Source of the DNA: Rhyacophila brunnea
Lineage: Eukaryota > Arthropoda > Insecta > Trichoptera > Rhyacophilidae
NCBI GenBank assembly: GCA_022495005.1
Contig: JAGYXB010001861.1
Location: forward strand, 988,904 to 1,052,903
Direction: 5' to 3'
Length of the DNA stretch: 64,000 nt
How positions within the stretch are numbered: the stretch's first letter is position 1; every line of letters begins with the position of its first letter. The notes under the pieces were generated by a model, which was not told the DNA's origin, did not search any database, and saw only the letters and a program-made list of their open reading frames with translations. Positions 48,701 to 55,900 of the stretch are shown here, in pieces. The translations under genes were made by a program, and so were the position numbers.

Positions 48701-49320
48701 TTTTCTCATCTCTAATGTCTATTGATAAATTTAAAGGCAAATTTGCATATAGAAGTTATTTTGTATCGCAAAGTTGCATCTGTCTCAAACATGCCAATGT
48801 GTCGTGTGTGGTTTAAGACGCTTGGCTGCCATATCGACGGGAGAGATATTTTTTGATATCCATTGCCACACACCCGTATGCATCAGCCCATGATCACCGA
48901 AAGTGAGGTTACGTTTTTATAGTTTTGAATTTAGAATAAAATACATGCCTCACTCACGAAATAGAAAATTGATTTGGATATATTATGCATGGCAGTTGTT
49001 TATTTACCAGGTTTATCCTCAGGATGCGTGCAAGGATGGATAATACCATTCATGTCAAGGTACAGATTGTCGAATTCGACATTATTTGGATTAGCCGAGG
49101 ATGAATCCACTGGTACCTGGGTCCCGTCCACATCGGTAGGCTATATGAAAAACAAAATGAATATCAATACCATTGAGAGTAATAATCGGCAAACACGGAT
49201 ATATCGTAAATACTTTGCCGGGAATAGGTTGGTTTATATTTTTACCGTTTGCTCGATGCATTCCACAATGACGCTTGGATATTTTCGACTCAGCCAACGA
49301 AAGAATGCCGGGACACCCAT
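24619..49320 (-). CDS. XRN2: XRN2/Rat1 5'-3' exoribonuclease gene, 15 exons, 3' end not found
   Basis: Nuclear 5'-3' exoribonuclease that degrades uncapped RNA, trims rRNA and snoRNA and drives torpedo termination of RNA polymerase II. Fifteen exons join in frame with GT-AG introns and give 849 codons plus one base. Seen in order: the N-terminus [16 protein letters not shown], acidic active-site motifs ([43 protein letters not shown]), a zinc knuckle CX2CX4HX4C split across exons 6 and 7, a lysine/acid-rich spacer with KRKED (exon 9), and the conserved second region [15 protein letters not shown]. The zinc knuckle and the length distinguish it from the larger cytoplasmic XRN1. The animal protein is about 950 residues; the missing part is the poorly conserved Gly/Arg/Pro-rich tail. 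Introns are inflated by transposons. It is transcribed divergently from GFM2. Confidence 0.93.
25395..25591 (-). CDS. XRN2: XRN2 exon 14
   Basis: Acceptor TTGTTTTAG, donor GTCAGT. It encodes [39 protein letters not shown] and [18 protein letters not shown], matching the family's VLKPSDW region. Ends in phase 1. Confidence 0.88.
25876..26071 (-). CDS. XRN2: XRN2 exon 13
   Basis: Acceptor TTTTTGTAG, donor GTGAGT. It encodes [17 protein letters not shown] and then a less conserved stretch with [17 protein letters not shown]. It aligns to the family segment after the VALLPF motif. The frame is fixed by both splice phases. Confidence 0.88.
26130..26330 (-). mobile_element. LINE RT C-terminus scrap in XRN2 intron 12
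   Basis: The minus-strand frame gives [20 protein letters not shown], of the RAGHVARM type found near the end of many LINE reverse transcriptases, then decays. Confidence 0.45.
27217..27373 (-). CDS. XRN2: XRN2 exon 12
   Basis: Acceptor TTCTCTTTTAG, donor GTGAGT. It encodes [19 protein letters not shown] and [20 protein letters not shown], conserved in all XRN2/Rat1 proteins. Ends in phase 1. Confidence 0.92.
27716..28149. mobile_element. MITE in XRN2 intron 11
   Basis: Inverted ends TACACGTGCATGGATTTAC and its near complement. The interior matches 14745-15020. Confidence 0.65.
28310..28399 (-). CDS. XRN2: XRN2 exon 11
   Basis: Acceptor CTTTTCCTTAG, donor GTAAGC. Thirty codons encode [20 protein letters not shown] and [10 protein letters not shown]. 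Intron 10 upstream contains the pogo-like element interrupted by the half-LINE. Confidence 0.92.
29291..30981 (+). mobile_element. Half-LINE retroposon, copy 2
   Basis: Same structure as 5391-7160: a 5' UTR with GAAGCGAGGGGTTGTCCACA, ORF1, a short start of the endonuclease ORF2, the same internal deletion near 30810, the 3' tail GACCTGATCGACAGATCCCC and an A-rich end. It also lost about 50 bp at the ORF2 start. Inserted in the pogo-like element, antisense to XRN2. Confidence 0.8.
29433..30634 (+). pseudogene. LINE ORF1 of half-LINE copy 2, frameshifted
   Basis: Homologous to ORF1 at 5555. A deletion near 29495 shifts frame and an expanded A-run near 29545 restores it. One missing base near 30130 shifts again inside the zinc-knuckle region. 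The frame 30126-30512 ([20 protein letters not shown] onward) is open where copy 1 is broken, so the two copies carry different inactivating lesions. Confidence 0.75.
30985..31266 (-). pseudogene. pogo/Tigger transposase fragment
   Basis: A remnant of a DDE transposase of the Tigger/jerky group: [14 protein letters not shown] (first catalytic Asp), then [19 protein letters not shown] and [13 protein letters not shown]. The CENP-B-like DNA-binding half and the later catalytic residues are gone; the frame ends where the half-LINE is inserted. Not functional. Confidence 0.75.
31404..31572 (-). CDS. XRN2: XRN2 exon 10
   Basis: Acceptor TTTTTAAAG, donor GTAAGA. It encodes [28 protein letters not shown] and YAPFASDF, the hallmark of the second conserved region. 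Intron 9 upstream contains the complete piggyBac. Confidence 0.93.
32443..34095 (+). pseudogene. piggyBac transposase with one in-frame stop
   Basis: Cut-and-paste DDE/D transposase targeting TTAA. ATG at 32443 opens an acidic N-terminus and the DDE_Tnp_1_7 domain. Catalytic Asp positions are visible in [17 protein letters not shown] and [10 protein letters not shown]-terminal cysteine-rich finger follows ([28 protein letters not shown]). One TAA at 33595-33597 splits it into 384 codons and a 162-codon open frame (33607-34095) holding the third Asp and the finger. Otherwise the frame is intact, about 550 codons, the usual family size. This suggests a young copy or one still read in an alternative way. 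Confidence 0.9.
34111..34495 (-). mobile_element. RTE-like LINE 3' end inside the piggyBac
   Basis: The minus strand matches 16787-17025 ([26 protein letters not shown]-type end). It is split by an unrelated ~85-bp A-rich stretch at 34188-34272. Confidence 0.65.
35046..35326 (-). CDS. XRN2: XRN2 exon 9 (linker, putative nuclear localisation signal)
   Basis: Acceptor TGTTTACTTCAG, donor GTAACT. It encodes the variable linker [17 protein letters not shown], a basic/acidic patch ([10 protein letters not shown], then ESDEEVDEQ) and the conserved [19 protein letters not shown]. The KRK cluster is a plausible nuclear localisation signal (inference). Ends in phase 2. Confidence 0.91.
35902..36204. 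repeat. Foldback element with near-perfect 101-bp arms
   Basis: Arms 35944-36044 and 36053-36153 are complementary with one mismatch by eye, around an 8-nt loop (AGATAGGT). Weaker complementarity runs out to GTGGGTCTATTCTATA at both ends. Related to the MITEs at 40895 and 46838. Lies in XRN2 intron 8. Confidence 0.88.
36423..36494 (+). pseudogene. tRNA-Cys(GCA)-like pseudogene
   Basis: Resembles tRNA-Cys along most of its length: AACTCAGTGGTAGAACATTC (D arm), anticodon loop CTGCAGA with GCA, GGTTCAAGCCC (T arm). The acceptor stem no longer pairs and two anticodon-stem pairs are lost. It lies within 90 nt of the exon 8 donor, antisense to XRN2. Confidence 0.65.
36511..36723 (-). CDS. XRN2: XRN2 exon 8
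   Basis: Acceptor GATTTTATTTCAG, donor GTAAGA. It encodes [18 protein letters not shown] and then a charged, Gln-rich stretch ([13 protein letters not shown]) ending TQFAPM. It is 71 codons in phase 0. Confidence 0.92.
36790..37937. mobile_element. TIR element with LTR-like interior
   Basis: Inverted ends GCACCTAGTTTCAAAAGCCC / GGGCTTTTGAAACTAGGCGC. The interior has a GC-rich block (37080-37270), TATAAAAG at 37309 and later AATAAA signals, as in an LTR or a Pol II promoter. Nature uncertain. Confidence 0.5.
37938..39188. other. No gene seen (XRN2 intron 7)
   Basis: Short frames at 38210-38470 (minus) and 38835-39065 (plus) have no recognisable domain. A GC-richer patch lies at about 38880-39060. 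Confidence 0.4.
39191..40485 (+). mobile_element. mariner element, TA target duplication
   Basis: Inverted ends CGAGGGTGGGTCAATAA are flanked by TA (39189-39190, 40486-40487); 1295 bp, the usual mariner size. Carries a broken transposase. Its right end is 8 nt from the exon 7 splice donor. Confidence 0.92.
39364..40420 (+). pseudogene. mariner transposase, at least three frameshifts
   Basis: DD34D cut-and-paste transposase. ATG at 39364 ([11 protein letters not shown]). A frameshift at an A-run near 39445 is followed by a long frame to 40097 with [14 protein letters not shown] (Asp 1) and [12 protein letters not shown] (Asp 2). A shift near 40080 leads to [10 protein letters not shown] (Asp 3) and YSPDLAP, and another shift occurs near 40228. 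The C-terminus ends ELQGDYVEK at 40420. All three catalytic Asp survive but in different frames, so this copy is dead. Confidence 0.9.
40495..40805 (-). CDS. XRN2: XRN2 exon 7
   Basis: Acceptor GTGTCATTTTAG, donor GTAATA. It begins HEMKEC, completing the zinc knuckle, and encodes [19 protein letters not shown] with the final active-site Asp. A mariner transposon begins 8 nt downstream of the donor. Ends in phase 0. Confidence 0.93.
40895..41112. mobile_element. MITE X copy in XRN2 intron 6
   Basis: AATTGTTACAATAAGTGCTA, AAACAGCACCTCTCTTGA and the end AGCAGTCTTGTGTATAGAAT match the element at 46838-47318. The left end is decayed. Confidence 0.6.
41220..41378 (-). CDS. XRN2: XRN2 exon 6
   Basis: Acceptor GATATTTCAG, donor GTAATA. 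It encodes [34 protein letters not shown] and DICGQIG. The two Asp of ADAD are active-site residues. The exon holds the first two Cys of the XRN2 zinc knuckle; the His and last Cys follow in exon 7. Confidence 0.93.
41470..41790 (+). other. GC-richer island with a short acidic frame
   Basis: In XRN2 intron 5, antisense. An ATG at 41692 opens [20 protein letters not shown] and stops at 41776; a longer in-frame reading starts at 41582. It could be the 5' end of a transposon or a retroposed transcript. Not recognised. Confidence 0.3.
42180..42286 (-). CDS. XRN2: XRN2 exon 5
   Basis: Acceptor TTTTGTTTTAG, donor GTATTT. It encodes [19 protein letters not shown] and [16 protein letters not shown], the strongly conserved segment with two Glu and one Asp metal ligands. 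Ends in phase 1. Confidence 0.93.
42682..44525. mobile_element. hAT-type element inserted in a LINE
   Basis: Ends CAGTGGTCGGCAAACTC and (inverted) CAGTGGCTGGGCCGCATG, with imperfect 8-bp flanks CCCTAGAG (42674-42681) and CCCTAAAG (44526-44533). GC-rich patches at 43590-43650 and 44220-44280. No transposase seen. Confidence 0.65.
44534..44822 (-). mobile_element. LINE RT C-terminal fragment
   Basis: The minus-strand frame reads [33 protein letters not shown], then after an internal deletion [20 protein letters not shown] and [14 protein letters not shown]. This is a reverse-transcriptase C-terminus. The hAT at 42682 interrupts it. Confidence 0.7.
45051..45280 (-). CDS. XRN2: XRN2 exon 4
   Basis: Acceptor ATTATTTCAG, donor GTTATT. 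It encodes [15 protein letters not shown] and, further on, [20 protein letters not shown]. The residue after AP is Cys, where most XRN2 proteins have Arg (APRAKMNQQ). Ends in phase 2. Confidence 0.92.
45467..45725 (-). mobile_element. hAT-type MITE joined to a short repeat
   Basis: 45467-45650 matches half of the 51020 element. 45655-45725 is the reverse complement of 56080-56150 (CACAGTTTTAGAAA, CTTCTTGCCACTC). The same junction occurs at 56150. Confidence 0.55.
46103..46209 (-). CDS. XRN2: XRN2 exon 3
   Basis: Acceptor TTTTTTGTAG, donor GTAAGT. It encodes [20 protein letters not shown] and then [16 protein letters not shown], containing the second active-site Asp (AIDGV). It is 107 nt and ends in phase 0. 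Intron 2 upstream is 2.8 kb and carries nested repeats. Confidence 0.93.
46495..46640 (+). repeat. SINE-A copy, headless
   Basis: Body and GATCTTATTAGGATC palindrome are present; the tRNA-like head is missing. Confidence 0.7.
46838..47318. mobile_element. MITE X copy with nested SINE-A
   Basis: Long inverted ends ATCTATTCTATACACAAGAC and GAGGGTAGTTTT. The interior is interrupted by a full SINE-A at 46965-47188. Confidence 0.75.
46965..47188 (+). repeat. SINE-A copy, complete, nested in MITE X
   Basis: The head GGCCTATAGAGTCGAGGG, B box GGTTCGAATCC, full body, CCTCCACTCTGTGGAGG hairpin, GATCCTATTAGGATC palindrome and A-rich tail. The best copy for defining the family. Confidence 0.8.
47319..49007. 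other. No gene seen (XRN2 intron 2)
   Basis: Mixed-composition intron with no supported frame and no clear repeat boundaries. Confidence 0.4.
49008..49140 (-). CDS. XRN2: XRN2 exon 2
   Basis: Acceptor TTTTCATATAG, donor GTAAAT, ends in phase 1. It encodes [19 protein letters not shown] followed by THPEDKP. The Asp of LDMNG is an active-site metal ligand in XRN nucleases. Intron 1 is only 105 bp. Confidence 0.93.
49246..49320 (-). CDS. XRN2: XRN2 exon 1 (start codon)
   Basis: ATG at 49320-49318 opens [16 protein letters not shown], the invariant XRN N-terminus, and continues VIVECIEQT. The donor is GTAAAA at 49245. The exon is 25 codons and ends in phase 0. No other ATG gives the family N-terminus. 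Confidence 0.93.
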
Positions 49321-49836
49321 TTCACGATAATATCACGGAATATTATCGATAATAGATGTATTTAACAGAAAATTTACTTAAACGCGGTATTTTCCCAGAA
49401 TGCTTGTCAACACGGCAAAACAACAGTAGAGAAGACAGAGTTGCCAAGCAGAAAACAAAACTTGACATTTTTAATGATTTTATTCCAGGGTTCTGTATTA
49501 TTTTTGTTGGTAGTTTTTAATCTCTTTGTAGTTTTATTTATTTTTAATCTAAACAAATCAAATCAATCTCAAATTATGACATGAGATAGTCACAAAACAA
49601 AATTTTCATGCATTTATCTACATAAATTATTAACAAAACAAAGTATTGACTAATGTGTCATATTATCGGTATAGAACAAACACCAATAAAATTAAAATGA
49701 TAAATGATTCCGACAATAATTATTTATTAAATAAATTGTTAATTATTTGAAAGGTTTGTTTTTTTATCTAGCAAGACTACGTAATTCAAAAAGTTCAAAA
49801 ACATAACCTCAAATTCGAATGTCACTTTGACTGATA
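49321..49836. promoter_or_regulatory. Head-to-head XRN2/GFM2 promoter region
   Basis: There are 516 bp between the two start codons, so both 5' UTRs and promoters must lie here unless 5' non-coding exons exist. No TATA box is evident, as is usual for housekeeping genes. It contains TATCGATA at 49344-49351 and a TAACCTCA-type motif near 49805. Confidence 0.7.
49344..49351. promoter_or_regulatory. DRE-like TATCGATA motif
   Basis: A perfect TATCGATA, the DREF/BEAF-type core promoter element of insect housekeeping genes, starts 24 bp upstream of the XRN2 ATG. It may lie in the 5' UTR or at the transcription start. Binding is inferred only. Confidence 0.4.
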
Positions 49837-49972
49837 ATGATTTGTGCCAGGAGATGCAAATACGTAATTGCAAACATAAAACTTGGCCATTCGAGATTAT
49901 CCAGTAGCAAGAGCGATGATGATGCTCCGGATAAACTCAGAAACATTGGTATTTTGGCCCACATCGACGCAG
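49837..49972 (+). CDS. GFM2: GFM2 exon 1 (start codon, transit peptide)
   Basis: ATG at 49837 gives [20 protein letters not shown], a basic leader, then [14 protein letters not shown] with the start of the P-loop. Donor GTACGT, phase 1. No in-frame upstream ATG was seen. Confidence 0.88.
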
Positions 49973-52900
49973 GTACGTCCAATTCAACTGTCATATCTAA
50001 CAAAGTTATTCAATAAAATAGTTCAGTTACTAGTAATTAAGTTATCGAAGCATTTATGCTTTCGTGTAATGATGTATTGGCCTGTTTATTAGCACTTCAT
50101 CGTGTTGACTAGTCTTCACAAACGTGTGTAAAACCATTGCAGGACCCATTCTCAAAGAAAAAACAAAACCTACCTAATTGGTCGCACTTTGGAGATGGGG
50201 CCTTGAATGCCCCCAAAACTTACCGTAATGCCAACGCTCGAAATGGAAAAGTTTACGAAACGGAGTGCCCGATATTTTTCTGAAAATATTTACAGTTCTA
50301 TTACAGTACAATTTTATGTGTATTTTATACAAATAAGTGTGCTAGATTTTCTATTATATCTAGCTCAGACGGTCAAAATATTGTTTCCACAAGATGAAGC
50401 GATAATTTTACAAATTTCACAAACCGGAACGGCGCTCCGGTCCATTTCAACCCCTACGTAATGTACAATCCATTGATATATTATAATATAGGAGATGCCT
50501 TTAAGACGATACATCAGTGAAATAGTAAATAATTTTCAACTATAGGCGTGACAAAATTTTGGACTCGTTGAGATTCGGAGAGAGAACGTCGAGCTGGGAA
50601 CACGTCAATTTGTTTCGTGATGGTGATGGGGGTATTAATTCTTAAATCGTGTAAAGATGACTAAAAACGTTACCCATTTACTTTTAAAAGAAAACATGTC
50701 AATGAATATATTATTATTGTTACTAATAGAACAATAAACAGAACATTAAATGGGCGCATGTTGGATTTATATGACAAATTATATTTCGGTCGGCATGCGT
50801 CATTTTCCCCCCCCGACCCGCAATCCGCGCATCGCCTAGCCACGATCTTTTTAGACCGTGCCTCAACTGAAGTATAGCATTAACTAGTGTCGTATAGATT
50901 TTATGTACCTATTCCATATCCAATTTATTTAAACAATTCAACATATGACACCATTGCAATGAATTCCAGATGCATATTGTGTGCATTCTATTTCAAGATA
51001 TCATGAATGCAGTACCCGACAGTGGCGAAGGGTGGAGGTAGGCTGTTAAGATTCGCTATAAATAGTGCACACTAAACTTTTTTAGTCATATGTATTTGTT
51101 TTTATTGAACTAAGACTACAATTTACAGATGGTGTTAGTTAGTTTTTAAAAATCAGTTAAACCATGCCTAAACGAAACCATAATAGATTTGGTCTAATTT
51201 GGGCAATGCGACAAAATTGTGCACACTTTTTCATTCATAGTTATTCGTTTTCGTTGGATTAAATATACATATTACACATATTGTTGGTTAATTTTTTTAA
51301 TTCATTAAGCCCTGACTAAACCAAACTATAATAAATAAAAAATATTATTCTATTTATAAAATATTCAAAGTTATGTATGATTTAATTGTATAATTTTAGA
51401 TATTTTATAGATACACATGTATTTTTTGGACTATTATCTATTATGGCTTGGTTTCTCAGGGTTTAATTGAATTTTAAAAACTAACCAACACTATCTGTAA
51501 ATTGTAGTCTTAGTTCAATGAAAACAAATATGTATGTCTGAAAAAGTTTAATGTGCACTATTTATGGCGGATCTTAACAGCCTACCTCCACCCTTCGCCA
51601 CTGGTACCCGATAACAAGGTTACACAATGTGTAATTACTAAATTCGTGTTATCCCTTTATTTACATTTTTTTGTCAGTCCCTTTGAAAACTTAAAATCGG
51701 AGTTTCACTGTATTAACAGTCCTAAATGTACTCTTGGGTTTTTACGATTATCTGAAAACGGCGGTTCATAGAGGTAACTATCTGACTTGGATACCATTTG
51801 CCTCATTTAACATAATTATTTATTTCGCTACATGAACCAAAAATATTCGATTATTATCAATTATTTCAGGCAAAACCACAACTACCGAACGAATGCTGTA
51901 TTATTCGGGTACAATTAAGTCTATGGGAGAAGTACATCATGGCAACACTGTTACCGACTTCATGGAACAAGAGCGACAGAGGGGAATCACCATCACAGGT
52001 GAAACATAATTTTTACCAGAGGTGTGCGATGAATTTTACTTATATAGATGCGCTGTTGAAAAAAAATATATGGTATACCCACCTTTTTACTACTATCAAA
52101 CCATTAGAAAAATTATAGTTAACAAAGTTAGCATTGCAGAATAAAAATGCTCCGCATCTACAGCATCTATGAACCGTAGGCCAGTGATTTTTACATAGCT
52201 AAATAATGCCCACCAACCAATCAACCCCTTACCATATCTGGTTGGCTTGAGCTTATCCCGTGTATCTTAAAAGATGACGTGAAGCATTTGCAGCTGTTTA
52301 GGTCAGGAAATGTCTCAGGAGCAACTACCCAAGAGATGAAATCCTCTTAGTCGCCGTACGACTGTAAAATATAATAAAATTATCTTTTGTACCAGCCAGT
52401 TTGGACGACCTGATGGATGCAACAGCTGATTGAATAGCTCCTTTCAGTACACATTTCAGTGGTTATTGTCATGTGTTTTACAGCTTCAGAGACTGTAGGC
52501 TGATCGATGAGGCCAAACTTGAAGAATTTGCCAGCATAGTCTGGTGACAACCAAACATGTTATCATATCGCCACTTATTGTTTGTATATGCCTATCCTTT
52601 TTAAGGCATCCCACATTCTGTCTTAGATTTTAATTATTGCATCCACCGTCTATTGAATAACAATCTGTATGTGTGTAAATTAAAAATAACTCACTGTGGA
52701 ATACAAGTTGGCGCTTCACACATCTAATATGTACAAATTCCACTTGTTGAGTAAATTTCACTCTCTAGCTGTTTTGTATTAATCAACATGTATGCTTGAA
52801 TCCAGCATATTGACTCTGCCGTGAGCAAATGGCTGAAAAACACTCTTTAAAAAATTGATTTCAAGACACCTTCACACATTGTTTCTATACTGTTTCCAGC

Positions 52901-55900
52901 TGCTGCCGTGTCATTCAATTGGAATGATCACCAATTCAATTTGATTGACACTCCTGGTCACATTGACTTCACCATGGAAGTGGAACAGAGCCTCGGGGTA
53001 ATAGATGGTGCCATCGTAGTTCTTGATGCGTCCGCCGGTAATTATATCAATTAAGTATTATGTCTAATAGTTTACATTATGTGACTCAGGATGACAACAT
53101 AAGGAATGGGTTTTTTGACATATACATTATTTCTATCTGCCATAAAGTATAATTGACCCTTCAAGAGCTTTTTCTATTACAATACTTCGAGTGCTTAAAG
53201 TCAGACAATGTTATCTACAAAAAAGTGTTTTTTTTTTTTTTTTTGAGATAACGTTATTTTACATTTACGGCTACATGATACTCAAACAACGTTATGTCAA
53301 TCTTTTCTAATTTCTTATTAAATCGTCAGTAAAGTTTAACGCTAACTACATAAGTTACCCTTGTTTTCATATTTTTTTTAAACTATTCCTATAAATTTTA
53401 ACATCATCATAAGCAAGATAAATGTACAATACACAATCAATTATAAAATATTAACATTAGGTTTTAAATAAACATTTCCCTTGTTGAGTTACAAGAATCT
53501 AAAATAACGATTTTTTGCTCTCCTGTAAAGTTGCACTTTTGTAGATAGTGTTGTTTGACACTAAGCCCTCGACTTTATGGCAAATAATAATTTAAAATTG
53601 AATTCTGAAATTTAAAAAACGATAAAATGAACAAGTTATACAAAATGACACTGGTTTGTGGTATTTTATGAGGTTTACAAATTTTTCCATAGTGAGAACA
53701 CGAGGTTTTTGTGGATTGATTTTTTAAATAATTAGATGTATTATGGGTGCAAAAATCTTATACAGACATAGATACTCGATATTCAAAATGAGATTTAGAC
53801 TTACAAGATAGATAGAATAATGACATTATCCATTCATAATGAATTCAAGTTTGAACGCTTATCTTGGCAATATCTGTATGTACCTACATTTAATAATTCA
53901 CGTTTCTTTTTTCAATTTAAGATAAATACTGTAATTCATAGATATCTTTTATATTTTAGAGAATATATTTTGGGGCAAACACATCTAAATGTAATATGTT
54001 TTCTTTCTACTTGTCAATCGAATTAACGAATCTAGAATATAATGGAAAAGACATAATATCCAACAATTTCACTCAGGCTGTACCCCAACCAGGTGTGGAA
54101 GCTCAAACTCTCACCGTATGGCGGCAGTGTGATGAGCACAATTTACCGAGAATGGTGTTTGTGAACAAGATGGACCGACAGGATGCCAATCTGAGGATGT
54201 GTCTCCAATCGTTGGAGAGCAAACTGGATGTGCAGCCACTCTGTCTGCAATTGCCCGAGAAACATCAAGGGAAACTAGTTGGTAATTGACATAATATGTT
54301 TTTTTTTTATTCAATCAATTATACACAGAATTTAAGAATGTAGCATTCTTTATTGAACATTCAGGAAACCCCGATTTTACGTTTTTAAAGGGACTAAAGG
54401 GAAAACATAAATTAGGGATACGAAAAATTTTATTTTCGTTTTTATTAAATGATCAGCAATATTGAAAAACTCAAAAATGGCTAGACTCTGGTAGTTGGAC
54501 AGTGTCAGCAAAGATGCTAGAGCGGCCGGTGCAGACACCTGGAAGACACTCGCCCAGGATATGAGAAGATGGAGGAAGTTCTTGGGAGAAGGCTAGGACC
54601 CGCCTTGGGTACTTGGGCCTATTAAGATTAAGATAATATTGAAAAACTATAAAAAAATAAACCATTTTTGACATCGAGCAAAGACTGTTCATTTTGTGAG
54701 GATATCATTAAGGATTAAATACATTATGATCACGTCACATACTGTCACATGCTGGTACGGCGACAAATTTAGTCTATAGTTTCGTCATTCCGCAGAATAT
54801 TTTGAATGATCACTATCTCTATAAATTCAATGATGGAGAGTGCCAACTCTTAATGTGGTAATATTTTTTATTATTCATGCTTTTTTCAATTAATTTCAAC
54901 AGTTTCTACGTGTGCGCAAGTTAAAATTACTAACTTGTGATATTGCATCCATAGATAATATTTTAAACAGAACCCAACCTGCAAATGATAGATAATAGAC
55001 AATATTCTTATAGAAAATACATAGTGCCAACCACTAAAAACAAAAAACGCGTGAGCTGAAAATGTGTAAGCATGTAGTAAATGATAAAAAAGTTCATTGA
55101 GTCATGCGGGTGTCGATGTAGTGCACTACGCGTAAGTTGACCTCATTGTTGTTCTGGATATTTTGGCAGATTTTTTTGAAGTGACAATGTTCGTTTAAAG
55201 GTTCAAAATGTGCTACGGGATGGGAGCATCAGTCTGATAATATTTTAAATACCATGAAAAACTGCATTACATACTTTTTTCCCGTAGCGGCAGCTTACTG
55301 TGACAGCACTTAACGTCATCATAATGTATTTGAACCTTTAACCACTAAAGGGAGTGTCAATATATATGTAGATCTACCTGATGGTACATAATTATGTGTA
55401 CAATATCTGATTTGAATTAATTGTCAGTAGTAAAATCTTTCAGGAGTTGTCGATATCATCAATTTGGATTCCATCAGATATACACATGGGGGCCGCGGAA
55501 AGACATTCACCCGCAGAAATTTAACTGAAGCGACAGACGGTGAATTGTGGGAAAGAGCTATGGCCGCTCGGAGGGAACTAGCCGACTCGCTGTCCGCCCA
55601 CGATGACAAGTTGGCTGATTTGATTATACAAACCGATACAATGGACAATATTGAACCGGCCATGTTAACAACCTCACTAAGACATGTAACGTTAAACAAA
55701 CATGTCTGTCCTGTGCTCTGCGGCAGCGCTTATAAGAATATCGGAGTACAATTGCTGATGGATGCAGTTATAGATTATTTGCCATCGCCGCTTGAGAGGA
55801 ATCAGCTGTATTCTTGTTTCGGCAATGACTTATGTGCTAAGGCTTTCAAAGTGCAGCACGATGACAGGAAAGGCGTCTTGACTTTCTTCAGAATATTTTC

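Noticed and set aside
48974..49330. 118-codon plus-strand frame
   Set aside because: Antisense shadow of XRN2 exons 1 and 2.
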